This document shows positions 8,721 to 15,909 of a stretch of DNA of 51,657 bases, piece by piece; position 1 is the stretch's first letter; the number at the start of each line of letters is the position of its first letter. Both the position numbers and the translations under genes were made by a program. The DNA comes from Pseudomonadota bacterium (GTDB lineage: Bacteria > Pseudomonadota > Gammaproteobacteria > JAKAQQ01): positions 1 through 51,657 of the forward strand of contig JAJZIH010000014.1 of NCBI GenBank assembly GCA_021810635.1, in the 5' to 3' direction. The notes under the pieces were generated by a model. That model worked only from the letters and a program-made list of their open reading frames with translations. It ran no database searches and was not told the origin of the DNA.

Positions 8721-9754
8721 ATGGCCTCGGCGGCCGCGGGGTCCTCGAGGGCCGCGTGATCGGCCCGCCGGGCGGCCGTGCGTCCGGCGCGGTCGAGGCG
8801 GGGCTTGCGGGCCACCCGGGTATCGATCCCGAGCCGGATCGCGAGGCTGTGCCGGAACATTTCATGGGCTTCGAGGGGGGAGGGGAGCAGGCGGGTCTCC
8901 CGGAAGCCGGCTTCGCAGAGTGTCCGTTGCAGGGATTCGGGGGTCAAGAGAACCAGGTGGCGGGGCGGCTCGAGCCCCCGCCAGTCGCTTCCCCAATAGG
9001 CATGGCCGGCCCCTTCGAGGTTCGGGGTCTGGACCCAGAGACGTCCTCCCGGGCGGAGCAGCGTGAGGCATTCCCGAAGGGTTGCGAGCGGGTCGTGGAG
9101 ATGTTCGAGGACGTGGGCCAAGGTAATGTGATCGTAGTGTTCGCGGGGCAGGTCAGGATGGGGTAGGCTCCCCGCGTGGACCATGCAGCCGGACTTTCGG
9201 GCCAGGGAAACCGCATGGGGGTCGGGTTCGAGCCCCGTGGCCTTGTATCCCAGGGTCTGGGCGATAAGGAGGAAGGCTCCGTTCCCGCTGCCGACGTCGA
9301 GAACCCTCGTTCGGCCGTCCGTGGGGCACGGCAGGTGGCGCACCCGGTTCAGGATCTGCCGTTGCCGTTGGCGCGACAGGATCCGGCACGCCACGGGGAG
9401 CGGGAGGACAGGGCTCAGCTGATAGCCGAGCGCATGGTTGAGCCAGGCATGGACCGCCTGTTCCTTGAGGCCTTGCAGGATTCCGGGGCGGGTCAGCCGG
9501 ATCGCGGATTCGGAAACTGAATGGGTGAGATAACCGGCATACGCGCGGGCGATGCTCGTCCGGTCCGGTCGGGGGTCAAGCCAGCCGCACCCACAGTCGG
9601 GACATTTCCACAGGGTCCAGTGTCCGGCGGCCCCGAACAGGCGATCCTCGAGCCCCCCGTGGAGCATCCGACGCCGCCCCGTCCGACAGAGAGGACAGTC
9701 GTTCTGGGACTCGAGATCTTCCCGGGGCCACTCTGGAGTGCGGAGGTCATCCAT
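8696..9754 (-). CDS. Zinc-ribbon class I SAM methyltransferase
   Basis: A 352-residue protein. The N-terminus holds a zinc ribbon (CPLC near residue 20 and CPDCGCGW near 51). A central Rossmann methyltransferase domain has motif I VLDVGSGNGAFL at about residue 150, an acidic GLEPD at the end of strand 2, and the LAHVLEHLHDPLATL plus LRPGGRLWVQTPN blocks typical of Methyltransf_11/23 proteins. This zinc-ribbon plus methyltransferase pattern is common in sugar or polyketide-type modification enzymes, but no biosynthetic neighbours are present. The substrate is unknown. It is convergent with the MerR remnant and 41 bp downstream of the ClC gene on the same strand. Confidence 0.78.
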   Translation of the reverse strand: MDDLRTPEWPREDLESQNDCPLCRTGRRRMLHGGLEDRLFGAAGHWTLWKCPDCGCGWLDPRPDRTSIARAYAGYLTHSVSESAIRLTRPGILQGLKEQAVHAWLNHALGYQLSPVLPLPVACRILSRQRQRQILNRVRHLPCPTDGRTRVLDVGSGNGAFLLIAQTLGYKATGLEPDPHAVSLARKSGCMVHAGSLPHPDLPREHYDHITLAHVLEHLHDPLATLRECLTLLRPGGRLWVQTPNLEGAGHAYWGSDWRGLEPPRHLVLLTPESLQRTLCEAGFRETRLLPSPLEAHEMFRHSLAIRLGIDTRVARKPRLDRAGRTAARRADHAALEDPAAAEAITAVAWKR

Positions 9755-9795
9755 CGGGTGATCCGTTGCGCGGTTCCGGCGCCTGGCGGAAAGTC

Positions 9796-11547
9796 TCAGG
9801 GACCCGTCGCAGGGGGAGGGCCGGCGGTGGCCGCATCCGGGGTGACCTGCGCGGCGAGTCTAGGCGTGAACGATTCGAGCGCGCCGGGGGTGGCACAGAC
9901 CAACAGTTCGTCGCCGACCTGGAGAACGGTTCCGCCTTTGGGAATGAGGCTGTGATCGCTCCGGATGATGCTCATGATGAGGAGATCCTCGAGTCCGAGC
10001 GAGCGGATTTCCGCTCCCGCGATCGGAGCCCCGGGCGCGAGGTGCAGGCGATAGAGACGTTCCCCCGTCCGGCCGAGCGAGATCCCGTGACCTTCGGACA
10101 GTTGTTCGAGGAGCTGATTCGAGATCAAATCCTCGTCCAGTTGGAGTTTGTGGCGTCGCAGGAGTTCCGTCACCGTCTCGTAATAGAGGCGGCGGTGCAC
10201 CGGACTTTCCATCGGGGATTGAACCTGGGCTTCGTACAGCGTTGGATACCGGTGGCGCCGGCTGAGCGAGAGCTGGACAAAGTAGCTCAAGGCCACGGCC
10301 AGCATGGTGGGCACGATGAGGTGATAGCCGCCGGTCATCTCGGTGACCATGATCAGAGCGGCAATCGGTACCCGCGCCGCTCCGGCGAAGACCGCCGCCA
10401 TGCCAACCACGGCCAGGGCGGTCTCGCTGATCTGGTGGATCCCGACCCAGCGCAAGAACCCGGACGCGGCGGCGCCCAGGAAAACCCCGATGAACAGGGT
10501 CGGTGCGAAAACCCCGCCGGATCCGCCCGAGCCGATCGTGAGGGAAAGTGTCACGATCTTGCCGACCATGAGGAGCAGGAGGAACCCGATCGAGAGGCCC
10601 GCTGCGCCTTCGAGGGCGAGCTGCATGTAGCCGTATCCGCCGCCCAGAATCCCGGGCAGGACGGCTCCGATCAGGCCGACTGCAAGTCCGCCGATCGCCG
10701 GTTTGAAATGATTGGGAATGCGGAGGCGCCGAAAAAAATCCCGGATCCCATAGAAGACCGTGGGCAGAAAGGCACCGATGCTCCCGGCCAGAATGCCCAG
10801 GATGCCGTACCACACGAGGTCGAGCGGGGTTCCGAAGGAGGCTTTGGGCAGGACGAAAAGCGGTGTCCAGCCTTCGATGGCTCCCGTGACCGCATAGGCC
10901 ACGGCCGAGGCAATCAGGGTGTAGAGCAGGGCATCCCCCTCGAACGCCACGCCCGCATAGAGGATTTCGACGGCGAAGATCGCGGTTCCAAGCGGGCTTT
11001 TGAAAATAGCGGACAGCCCGGCAGCCACGCCCATGAGAACCACGTAGCGGCGCTCCTTTTTGGAGAGCTTGCAGAATCGGCCGACGATCGATCCCACTCC
11101 GGCCGCAATCTGGGCGGTCGGGCCTTCGCGTCCCGCCGAGCCGCCGGAGCCGATCGTGATGGCGCTGGCCAGCGTCTTGACCAGCGGAACCCGCGGACGG
11201 ATGTATCCATTGCGTTCGTGAAAGGCCTGTACCACCGCATCGGTGCCGTGGCCTTCCGCTTCGGGCGCAAACCTATAGACGAGAACTCCGGCCAAAAGAC
11301 CGCCGACCGTCGTGGCGAGCGGGATCCCCCAGTAAAACCGGAAACCCGGGGCCTTCAGGGAATGACTGGCGGCGGCGACCGTGAGGAAGTGGTACCCGGA
11401 CAGGGGGGTCAGGATCAGGACCTCGCCCATGTGGAGCAACCAGAGGAAGAGTTGTGCGCCGAATCCCCCAATGAGGCCGAGAAAGACGGCAAAAAGGATG
11501 AGGCGGGGAGTCGGGTCCAGCCGGTTGAGCCACCGGAAGCTCAGCAT
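9796..11547 (-). CDS. ClC-type chloride channel/transporter with C-terminal RCK-C-like domain
   Basis: An inner-membrane ClC family anion channel or Cl-/H+ exchanger, about 583 residues from the ATG at 11547. The central GSGGSAGREGPTAQ carries the gating glutamate of the GREGP motif. GSGGSGGVFAPTLFIG and AAVFAGAARVPIAAL are the later pore helices. The pore region is about 430 residues. The C-terminus (about 120 residues, LYRLHLAPGAPIAGAEIR to LQVGDELLVCATP) matches a TrkA-C/RCK-C ligand-binding fold rather than CBS domains. The frame stays open to 11652, but those 35 residues look unlike ClC proteins. No strong ribosome-binding site is seen at either start. Confidence 0.87.
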   Translation of the reverse strand: MLSFRWLNRLDPTPRLILFAVFLGLIGGFGAQLFLWLLHMGEVLILTPLSGYHFLTVAAASHSLKAPGFRFYWGIPLATTVGGLLAGVLVYRFAPEAEGHGTDAVVQAFHERNGYIRPRVPLVKTLASAITIGSGGSAGREGPTAQIAAGVGSIVGRFCKLSKKERRYVVLMGVAAGLSAIFKSPLGTAIFAVEILYAGVAFEGDALLYTLIASAVAYAVTGAIEGWTPLFVLPKASFGTPLDLVWYGILGILAGSIGAFLPTVFYGIRDFFRRLRIPNHFKPAIGGLAVGLIGAVLPGILGGGYGYMQLALEGAAGLSIGFLLLLMVGKIVTLSLTIGSGGSGGVFAPTLFIGVFLGAAASGFLRWVGIHQISETALAVVGMAAVFAGAARVPIAALIMVTEMTGGYHLIVPTMLAVALSYFVQLSLSRRHRYPTLYEAQVQSPMESPVHRRLYYETVTELLRRHKLQLDEDLISNQLLEQLSEGHGISLGRTGERLYRLHLAPGAPIAGAEIRSLGLEDLLIMSIIRSDHSLIPKGGTVLQVGDELLVCATPGALESFTPRLAAQVTPDAATAGPPPATGP

Positions 11548-11652
11548 GGACGAGAGCGGATGGGCCGGGATGGGAGTGGTCGTCGCGCAATCCGGCCGGT
11601 TTTCATGAACACGTTGGAGGGATCCTGTGGTGATGTTTGGCGGTGGCCTCAT

Positions 11653-11942
11653 CGGATGACTGCATATTACAACCAGTTAGGGTGATCCTCTGAACCGGTG
11701 CTGCGGCCGTTTGCGTGCGTCGGGGATTCGACCCGTCCGCTCCCCATGTCGAGCTTGCGCCGAATGGCGGTCTTCCCGGCCGCGTGTCTGGCAGTGCACC
11801 AAAAGACGTCCGGCCACCAGGATCTTGCCGGATTCCCGGGCGTTCCCGCCCCGCGGGAAGCGTTCACGAAGAAGGCCCAGGCCAGGCTCGACGCCCCGCA
11901 GGGCTGCATCAATAACAGCACCGAACGATGCGTAAAATGATG
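11653..11942. other. Intergenic stretch without recognised gene
   Basis: About 290 bp between the ClC gene and vapB. Open frames on both strands have no recognisable protein signature. Only a TACAAT at 11943-11948, a possible -10 for vapB, stands out at its right end. Confidence 0.35.
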
Positions 11943-11974
11943 TACAATGAAACCCGGTTTTTGGGGAGCGACTC

Positions 11975-12196
11975 ATGCGCACCACCGTGACCCTCGACGA
12001 CGAATTGCTCGAATCCGCAAGCAAAGCCATCGGCATCACCAAACGGTCGGTGGTCCTGCGCGAAGCGCTGAAGGCACTGATCGAGCGCGAGGCGGCACGC
12101 CAGCTGGCCCGTCTGGGCGGCAGCGACCCCGGGGCGGATGCCCCGCCTCGGCGCAGAGCCTCCCCGGGCGTCCCGAAACGACGCGCGTCGCCGTGA
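11975..12196 (+). CDS. vapB: VapB-type antitoxin
   Basis: A 73-residue antitoxin. The N-terminal MRTTVTLDDELLESA and the helix KRSVVLREALKALIEREAA form the ribbon-helix-helix DNA-binding domain of the VapB class common with PIN toxins. The basic, proline-rich C-terminus (ending near PPRRRAS) is where these antitoxins wrap round the toxin. A GGGGAG ribosome-binding site lies 6-7 nt before the ATG. The stop codon overlaps the GTG start of the PIN-domain gene by 4 bp (GTGA). VapB proteins normally repress their own promoter; no clear operator palindrome was found. Confidence 0.85.
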   Translation: MRTTVTLDDELLESASKAIGITKRSVVLREALKALIEREAARQLARLGGSDPGADAPPRRRASPGVPKRRASP

Positions 12197-12567
12197 TCCT
12201 GGTGGATTCTTCGGTTTGGGTCGATCACCTGCGGAGGGCCGATCCGGTGCTCGGTGGGATGCTCGAATCCGGGCTCGTCTTGTGCCACCCTTTCGTGATC
12301 GGTGAACTGGCGTGCGGCAGTCTGCACCAGCGGGCGACAATCCTGTCGGCCCTGTGTGCCCTGCCGGCCGCTCCTGTAGCCACACAGGAAGAGGCACTGG
12401 TTTTCCTGGATCGCCACGGTCTGGCCGGCCGGGGGATCGGCTGGGTGGATGTCCACCTCCTGGCCAGCACCGCCCTGGCAGGTCGTGCGCGTCTGTGGAC
12501 ACGTGACAGGTCTCTCGCCCTGGTGGCGGCGGGCCTCGGTTTTGGCCATGCCACAGAGTGCCGTTGA
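12193..12567 (+). CDS. vapC: VapC-type PIN-domain ribonuclease toxin
   Basis: A 124-residue PIN-domain protein, expected to cleave RNA (tRNA or rRNA in characterised VapCs) when freed from VapB. All four acidic metal ligands are visible: Asp5 in VILVDSSVW, Glu38 in VIGELACG, Asp86 in IGWVDVHLLAS and Asp105 in LWTRDRSL. It starts at GTG, overlapping the vapB stop, so toxin synthesis is coupled to the antitoxin. Full length and intact; substrate unknown. Confidence 0.87.
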   Translation: MILVDSSVWVDHLRRADPVLGGMLESGLVLCHPFVIGELACGSLHQRATILSALCALPAAPVATQEEALVFLDRHGLAGRGIGWVDVHLLASTALAGRARLWTRDRSLALVAAGLGFGHATECR

Positions 12568-13097
12568 CGTGTGCGCGGAATCCTGCCGTTCAGAGCGAGG
12601 CTGGATGGCGCGAGCGAGTGTGTGGATCCGCCTCGTGCCGGGAGCCTGAGTTCCAAGACCGGGACCCGCGCGCAACCTGCGATGATTTCGTCGGACTTCC
12701 CCCTGGAATGTTATCTTCAGCTGGCTCATGCCGTGACGGACAAGCCCTTTTCAGTGCCTCCAGCGGCGGGTCTCCGGCGGCTGGCGCCGACGTTTTGGGC
12801 GGAGGGAAAAACACTTCGAGAATTTCCGTGTGCGTGTCGCGCTGGTCGGCAGAGCGGGCGGCGTCAATGATCTGGGTGGAAACGCCTTGCTTTGCTTGGG
12901 ATGGCCCCGACGTTGCACCATCGTCGGCCGGGCGGCGAGATTTCCGGTCAGAATACCGTGTGCAGAAGGTCGCCCGCACTCCAGACCTCTCTCCGAAGGG
13001 GTCACGGACAGGACTCGCGGAGTGTCTCCGATGGTCCCCCGAAATCCGGCTCTGGAACCCGGTATTTTGGTTCATCACCGACCGGTTGCTGATCGGA
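12568..13097. other. 530-bp stretch without recognised gene
   Basis: Long open frames exist here on both strands, but none shows a known domain, a ribosome-binding site or family-like composition. The longest plus-strand frame runs straight through the partial tRNA copy at 13098. I see no RNA gene or repeat in it. Confidence 0.4.
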
Positions 13098-13143
13098 TTG
13101 GTGGTGTGGGTGGACTCGAACCGCCGACCTCAGCATTATGAGT
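13098..13143 (-). repeat. Partial tRNA-Met copy (island att-like repeat)
   Basis: Read on the minus strand this is the 3' half of an elongator tRNA-Met, from the anticodon loop (CTCATAATGC) through the T arm to an ACCACCA end. It matches 14673-14719 inside the complete tRNA-Met almost base for base; the differences are the acceptor arm (TGTG against CTACG) and one T-stem base. A 5' half is missing, so it is not a gene. It marks the distal attachment site of an element integrated at tRNA-Met. Confidence 0.75.
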
Positions 13144-13239
13144 ACGGTCTTTTCGGGCTAAGTGTTTGGTTTATATTAACAACTGACTGCGAGACGTCCG
13201 TTGCCTTTCGCAGTGTTTGGCAGGACCGTGCAGGACTCT

Positions 13240-13261
13240 GTCCCGCAAAAGTCCCGCAAAA
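13240..13261 (+). repeat. Direct repeat, left copy (CCCGCAAAAG type)
   Basis: Two adjoining copies of TCCCGCAAAA. The block recurs in the same orientation at 14607-14626 as GTCCCGCAAAAG followed by CCCCGCAA, there forming part of the integrase 3' end. It may be a recombinase arm site or a trace of a second integrase end. Confidence 0.5.
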
Positions 13262-13282
13262 TTTTTAATCCCGAAACTGTGT

Positions 13283-13714
13283 CTAGGCTTTGCCCGGAGG
13301 TTTCAGGGCTTCTACTTTTGCGGCAACCTTTCGGCAGGCACCAATTAGGTCCTTAACCAGCTGATCATCAACATTTAAATCACCTTGGTATTCGCCTAAA
13401 TTCCGAATGTTGTGGCATTTATCAAGGATGCCCCATACCTTTACCCCAAGGCCTAAAGTATCGGGTAATACCTGGAAAACGATATAACGCTTATTCTCAG
13501 GACGATAGCCGTGCCAACGTAATGCAGCCAAGCACAATGCATGTGCGGCGTTGTAGGCAAGATCGAATCGGCTTTCGATTGATAGACCAGACTTCTCGGC
13601 ATCAGACAAGCGTGCGAGGCCAGAACGCTTTAAGCCTTCAAATTCATTAGCATCAGCGGGTTCTTTGCGAAGAGATTTTCCGGGTCCACTAAGATTTTCA
13701 AGTGGCGGGCTCAA
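13283..13714 (-). CDS. HEPN-domain protein, probable toxin of an MNT/HEPN pair
   Basis: A 143-residue all-helical protein with a HEPN-like core: helix SIESRFDLAYNAAHALCLAA at about 45-64, and CHNIRNLGEYQGD near residue 110 at the place of the catalytic loop. In MNT/HEPN systems the HEPN protein is usually the toxin (an RNase with R-x4-6-H) and the nucleotidyltransferase the antitoxin. Here the arginine is present but no histidine follows; the loop reads RNLGEY. Start is TTG with GGGAG 6 nt upstream, overlapping the end of the nucleotidyltransferase gene by 17 bp. It may therefore be a non-canonical or inactive HEPN. Confidence 0.68.
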   Translation of the reverse strand: MSPPLENLSGPGKSLRKEPADANEFEGLKRSGLARLSDAEKSGLSIESRFDLAYNAAHALCLAALRWHGYRPENKRYIVFQVLPDTLGLGVKVWGILDKCHNIRNLGEYQGDLNVDDQLVKDLIGACRKVAAKVEALKPPGKA

Positions 13715-14327
13715 GCTTTTCTCCCATTAGCCATATTTTTGGTTGCGCCATAACCCGCTGTATAAACGCATTTCCCTCTTTAAAGCGTTTATCGAGATCC
13801 TGGGGCTTGTAGACCGTGGGGTTCACGGTTCTCCCTAGGCGTCTCGTTGCTTCTTCTAGCGAAGCGTAGAGATCGGGGTACGACAGGGTGTCGCTTATCA
13901 CCATCAGATCAATATCGCTTTTCGCCGTGTCCTCACCTTTGGCAATTGAACCATAGACAAACGCGGTACTTATCTTGTCTGCCGAAGGCGCAAGCGCCGC
14001 ACGCAAAATATCCGCCAATCCGCTAGTTTTCAGAACCAAACTGCGCAATTCTTTAAAAACGGGGGTATTTGCGTTTGCCTGATAGTGCTTTTGATTGCCA
14101 ACACGAACAACAGTGACAAGCCCTGCAGCCTCAAGGTGGGCCAATTCCCTTTGGACCGCACCGGTACCAGTGCGCGCCATGGCGATAATCTCATTCGCGT
14201 AAAAGGATCGGCTAGGGTTGCCAAAAAGTACGGCGAGTACGCGCTGCTGCACCTTGGTAAATAGCGCATCCGCAACTCCAGAGTGGGGTTGCCGGGGAAC
14301 CGCTTTCGATCGTTTCTTGCTACCCAT
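13698..14327 (-). CDS. Winged-helix plus MNT nucleotidyltransferase (antitoxin-like)
   Basis: A 209-residue two-domain protein. Residues about 20-85 are an ArsR/MarR-like winged helix (VQQRVLAVLFGNP, FYANEIIAMARTGTGAVQRE, then the wing VTVVRVGNQKHYQA). Residues about 105-205 are a minimal nucleotidyltransferase with GS at 126-127 in FVYGSIAKGE and the Asp pair Asp138/Asp140 in SDIDLMV. MNT proteins of this type neutralise a HEPN partner, in studied cases by AMPylating or binding it; the winged helix suggests it also represses its own promoter. The ATG at 14327 was chosen because the domain begins there and a promoter ends 7 bp before it. It overlaps the HEPN gene by 17 bp. Confidence 0.8.
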   Translation of the reverse strand: MGSKKRSKAVPRQPHSGVADALFTKVQQRVLAVLFGNPSRSFYANEIIAMARTGTGAVQRELAHLEAAGLVTVVRVGNQKHYQANANTPVFKELRSLVLKTSGLADILRAALAPSADKISTAFVYGSIAKGEDTAKSDIDLMVISDTLSYPDLYASLEEATRRLGRTVNPTVYKPQDLDKRFKEGNAFIQRVMAQPKIWLMGEKLEPAT

Positions 14328-14363
14328 ATTGGGTATTATAATACCCTTTTTGGGTATGTCCAA
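14321..14363 (-). promoter_or_regulatory. Promoter and tiled operator of the MNT/HEPN genes
   Basis: On the minus strand a TTGGAC (14363-14358) is followed after exactly 17 bp by a perfect TATAAT (14340-14335), with the ATG 7 bp further on and no ribosome-binding site. Transcription would start at or next to the ATG (leaderless). Three linked inverted repeats of GGGTA/TACCC cover the site: 14341-14357 (ATACCC-5-GGGTAT, the spacer), 14331-14346 (a perfect 16-bp palindrome holding the -10) and 14321-14335 (covering the start codon). Binding of the gene's own winged helix here would block the promoter. The operator role is inferred. Confidence 0.7.
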
Positions 14364-14484
14364 ATTCCCCCCGTCTCCGTGAGCCTGTCGCCAAGCCATT
14401 ACTGGCGCTCCCCAAAACATCGAATTTGACCTAATCTCGGACGCGGGCGCCCCACGTGCCAATATGATGTGAGACACCTCCCGA

Positions 14485-14652
14485 GTTGAGTTTAAAGAGC
14501 AAAGGCAGGATCTGCTGGGCCACATGTCGAGTCGCATAACGACGGAGTACAGTGCCGCGGAGCTGGCACATCTCATTGAGGCTGCCAACAAAGTGACAAC
14601 GCAAGAGTCCCGCAAAAGCCCCGCAATCACTTTATTGCGGAGGCCGATGTGA
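14485..14652 (+). pseudogene. Tyrosine integrase, C-terminal fragment
   Basis: A plus-strand frame without a start encodes the last 55 residues of a phage/island tyrosine recombinase. It shows DLLGHMSSRITTEYSAAEL, with the LLGH histidine and the nucleophilic tyrosine, then HLIEAANKV and the usual SRKSPAxTLLR end. The remaining integrase (N-terminal arm-binding and most of the catalytic domain with R-K-HxxR) is missing. The stop is 22 bp from the tRNA-Met 3' end, a classic integrase position. A perfect 7-bp inverted repeat (CCGCAAT/ATTGCGG, 14621-14640) lies in its 3' end. Confidence 0.72.
14607..14626 (+). repeat. Direct repeat, right copy (CCCGCAAAAG type)
   Basis: GTCCCGCAAAAG followed by CCCCGCAA, matching the left copy at 13240-13261 except for single bases. 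It overlaps the SRKSPA codons of the integrase remnant. Confidence 0.5.
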
Positions 14653-14673
14653 GACGTATGTGTTTGATTTACT

Positions 14674-14750
14674 TGGTGGCTACGGGTGGACTCGAACCAC
14701 CGACCTCAGCATTATGAGTGCCGCGCTCTAACCGGCTGAGCTACGTAGCC
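14674..14750 (-). tRNA. tRNA-Met (CAT), elongator
   Basis: A 77-nt gene including an encoded CCA. The acceptor GGCTACG pairs with CGTAGCC, the D arm is GCTC/GAGC, and the anticodon loop CTCATAA carries CAT. The T arm is GTGG-TTCGAGT-CCAC. The sequence follows elongator tRNA-Met of enterobacteria, not the initiator. It is the target of the mini-island on its 3' side. Confidence 0.93.
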
Positions 14751-14811
14751 TATCGGCCCGGTACCTCATTGTCCGGGGAAACGGTGGTGAGCGTCAAGGA
14801 AACGGTGTCTT

Positions 14812-15909
14812 TCAGATGTTGAAACGGAAATGAACGACATCGCCGTCCCGGACCACGTAGTCCCGACCCTCGAGGCGGAGTTTGCCGGCGGCACGGGCAG
14901 CGGATTCGCTTCCGCAGGACAGGAAGTCCTCGTAGGCAATCACCTCGGCGGAGATGAATCCCCGCTCGAAATCCGAGTGGATGACGCCCGCCGCACGGGG
15001 CGCCGTGGTTCCCCGGGGGAGGGTCCAGGCACGCACTTCCTTCGGCCCGGCCGTAAAGTAGGTCTCGAGGCCCAGAAGTTCGTAGATGGCCCGGATCAGT
15101 CGATTGAGCCCCGGCTCGTCATAGCCCAGCTCGGCAAGGAACGCCCCCCGCTCGTCCGGGGGCAGTTCGGCCAGTTCATTCTCGATCTGGGTGGAGATGG
15201 CAACGAGAGGGGCCCCCTGGGAGCGGGTATGGTGTTCGAGCGTTTCCATCCAGGCCCGGATCCGGGGCTTTGTCCGGTCTTCCCCGACGTTGGCCAGATA
15301 AAGCACGGGCTTGTCGGTGAGGAGCTGGAGAGAGCGGACTTCCGCCCGCTCGTGGACGCTGAAGTCGAGTTGCCGCACCCAGCCTCCGCCATCGAGCTGC
15401 TTGTGGATCCGTTCGAAAACCGCCGCCCGTTCCTGCGCCTCCCGGTTTCCGGACTTGGCCTGGGACTGGGCCCGGGCCCAGGCCCGCTCCACCGTGCCAA
15501 GATCGGCCAGGGCGAGTTCGGTTTCGATGACGGCGATGTCCGAGAGCGGATCGATGCGTCCGGCGACGTGGACCACGGTCTCGGATTCAAAACAGCGGAC
15601 CACCTCGATGATGGCGTCGGTCTCGCGGATGTGGGCCAGGAACTGATTGCCGAGTCCTTCTCCCCGGGAGGCTCCGGCTACGAGCCCGGCGATGTCGACG
15701 CATTCGACGGTGGCGGGGATGATCCGCTCCGGATGGACGAGGGCGGCCAAGGCGTCGAGACGGGGATCCGGCACCGGAACGATGCCGATGTTGGGGTCGA
15801 TCGTGCAGAAGGGGTAGTTGGCGGCGGCCACCCCGGCATGGGTGAGCGCGTTATAAAGCGTCGATTTGCCGACGTTGGGCAGGCCCACGATGCCGGCCCG
15901 GAGACTCAT
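14812..15909 (-). CDS. ychF: Redox-responsive ATPase YchF (Obg-related)
   Basis: A 365-residue P-loop NTPase of the Obg family that prefers ATP and interacts with the ribosome. It begins MSLRAGIVGLPNVGKST (G1), has VDIAGLV (G3-like) and YLANVGED at the G4 position, where YchF proteins carry NxxE instead of NKxD. The C-terminal TGS domain includes LGLETYFTAGPKEVRAWT and GFISAEVIAYEDF. Length is standard. Its start overlaps the pth stop by 4 bp, giving coupled translation in the conserved prs-rplY-pth-ychF order. Confidence 0.95.
   Translation of the reverse strand: MSLRAGIVGLPNVGKSTLYNALTHAGVAAANYPFCTIDPNIGIVPVPDPRLDALAALVHPERIIPATVECVDIAGLVAGASRGEGLGNQFLAHIRETDAIIEVVRCFESETVVHVAGRIDPLSDIAVIETELALADLGTVERAWARAQSQAKSGNREAQERAAVFERIHKQLDGGGWVRQLDFSVHERAEVRSLQLLTDKPVLYLANVGEDRTKPRIRAWMETLEHHTRSQGAPLVAISTQIENELAELPPDERGAFLAELGYDEPGLNRLIRAIYELLGLETYFTAGPKEVRAWTLPRGTTAPRAAGVIHSDFERGFISAEVIAYEDFLSCGSESAARAAGKLRLEGRDYVVRDGDVVHFRFNI

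Larger units (their letters stand above)
13098..14719. mobile_element. Reduced genomic island at tRNA-Met
   Basis: The segment lies between a partial tRNA-Met (13098-13143) and the 3' half of the intact tRNA-Met (14673-14719) in direct orientation. Inside are the C-terminal 55 codons of a tyrosine integrase, 22 bp from the tRNA and reading towards it, and an MNT/HEPN gene pair. A second imperfect direct repeat (GTCCCGCAAAAG type) is found at 13240-13261 and 14607-14626. The cargo also has lower GC than its flanks. Integration at the 3' end of a tRNA by a tyrosine recombinase explains all of this. With the integrase truncated, it is probably immobile by itself. Confidence 0.65.

Noticed and set aside
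9766-11685. A 639-residue open frame opposite the ClC gene
   Set aside because: The minus strand carries clear ClC motifs; the plus-strand frame is charged, low-complexity antisense typical of GC-rich genes.
13098-13143. A second tRNA-Met gene
   Set aside because: Only the 3' half matches; the 5' acceptor strand and D arm are absent and the acceptor bases have diverged, so it cannot fold as a tRNA.
12558-13268. Long plus-strand open frame after vapC
   Set aside because: It has no ribosome-binding site or known domain and reads through the partial tRNA-Met copy; frames of this length arise by chance in GC-rich DNA.
14328-14630. Upstream extension of the MNT gene to 14630
   Set aside because: The extra codons are antisense to the integrase remnant and would cross the promoter and operator; the ATG at 14327 fits the domain start.
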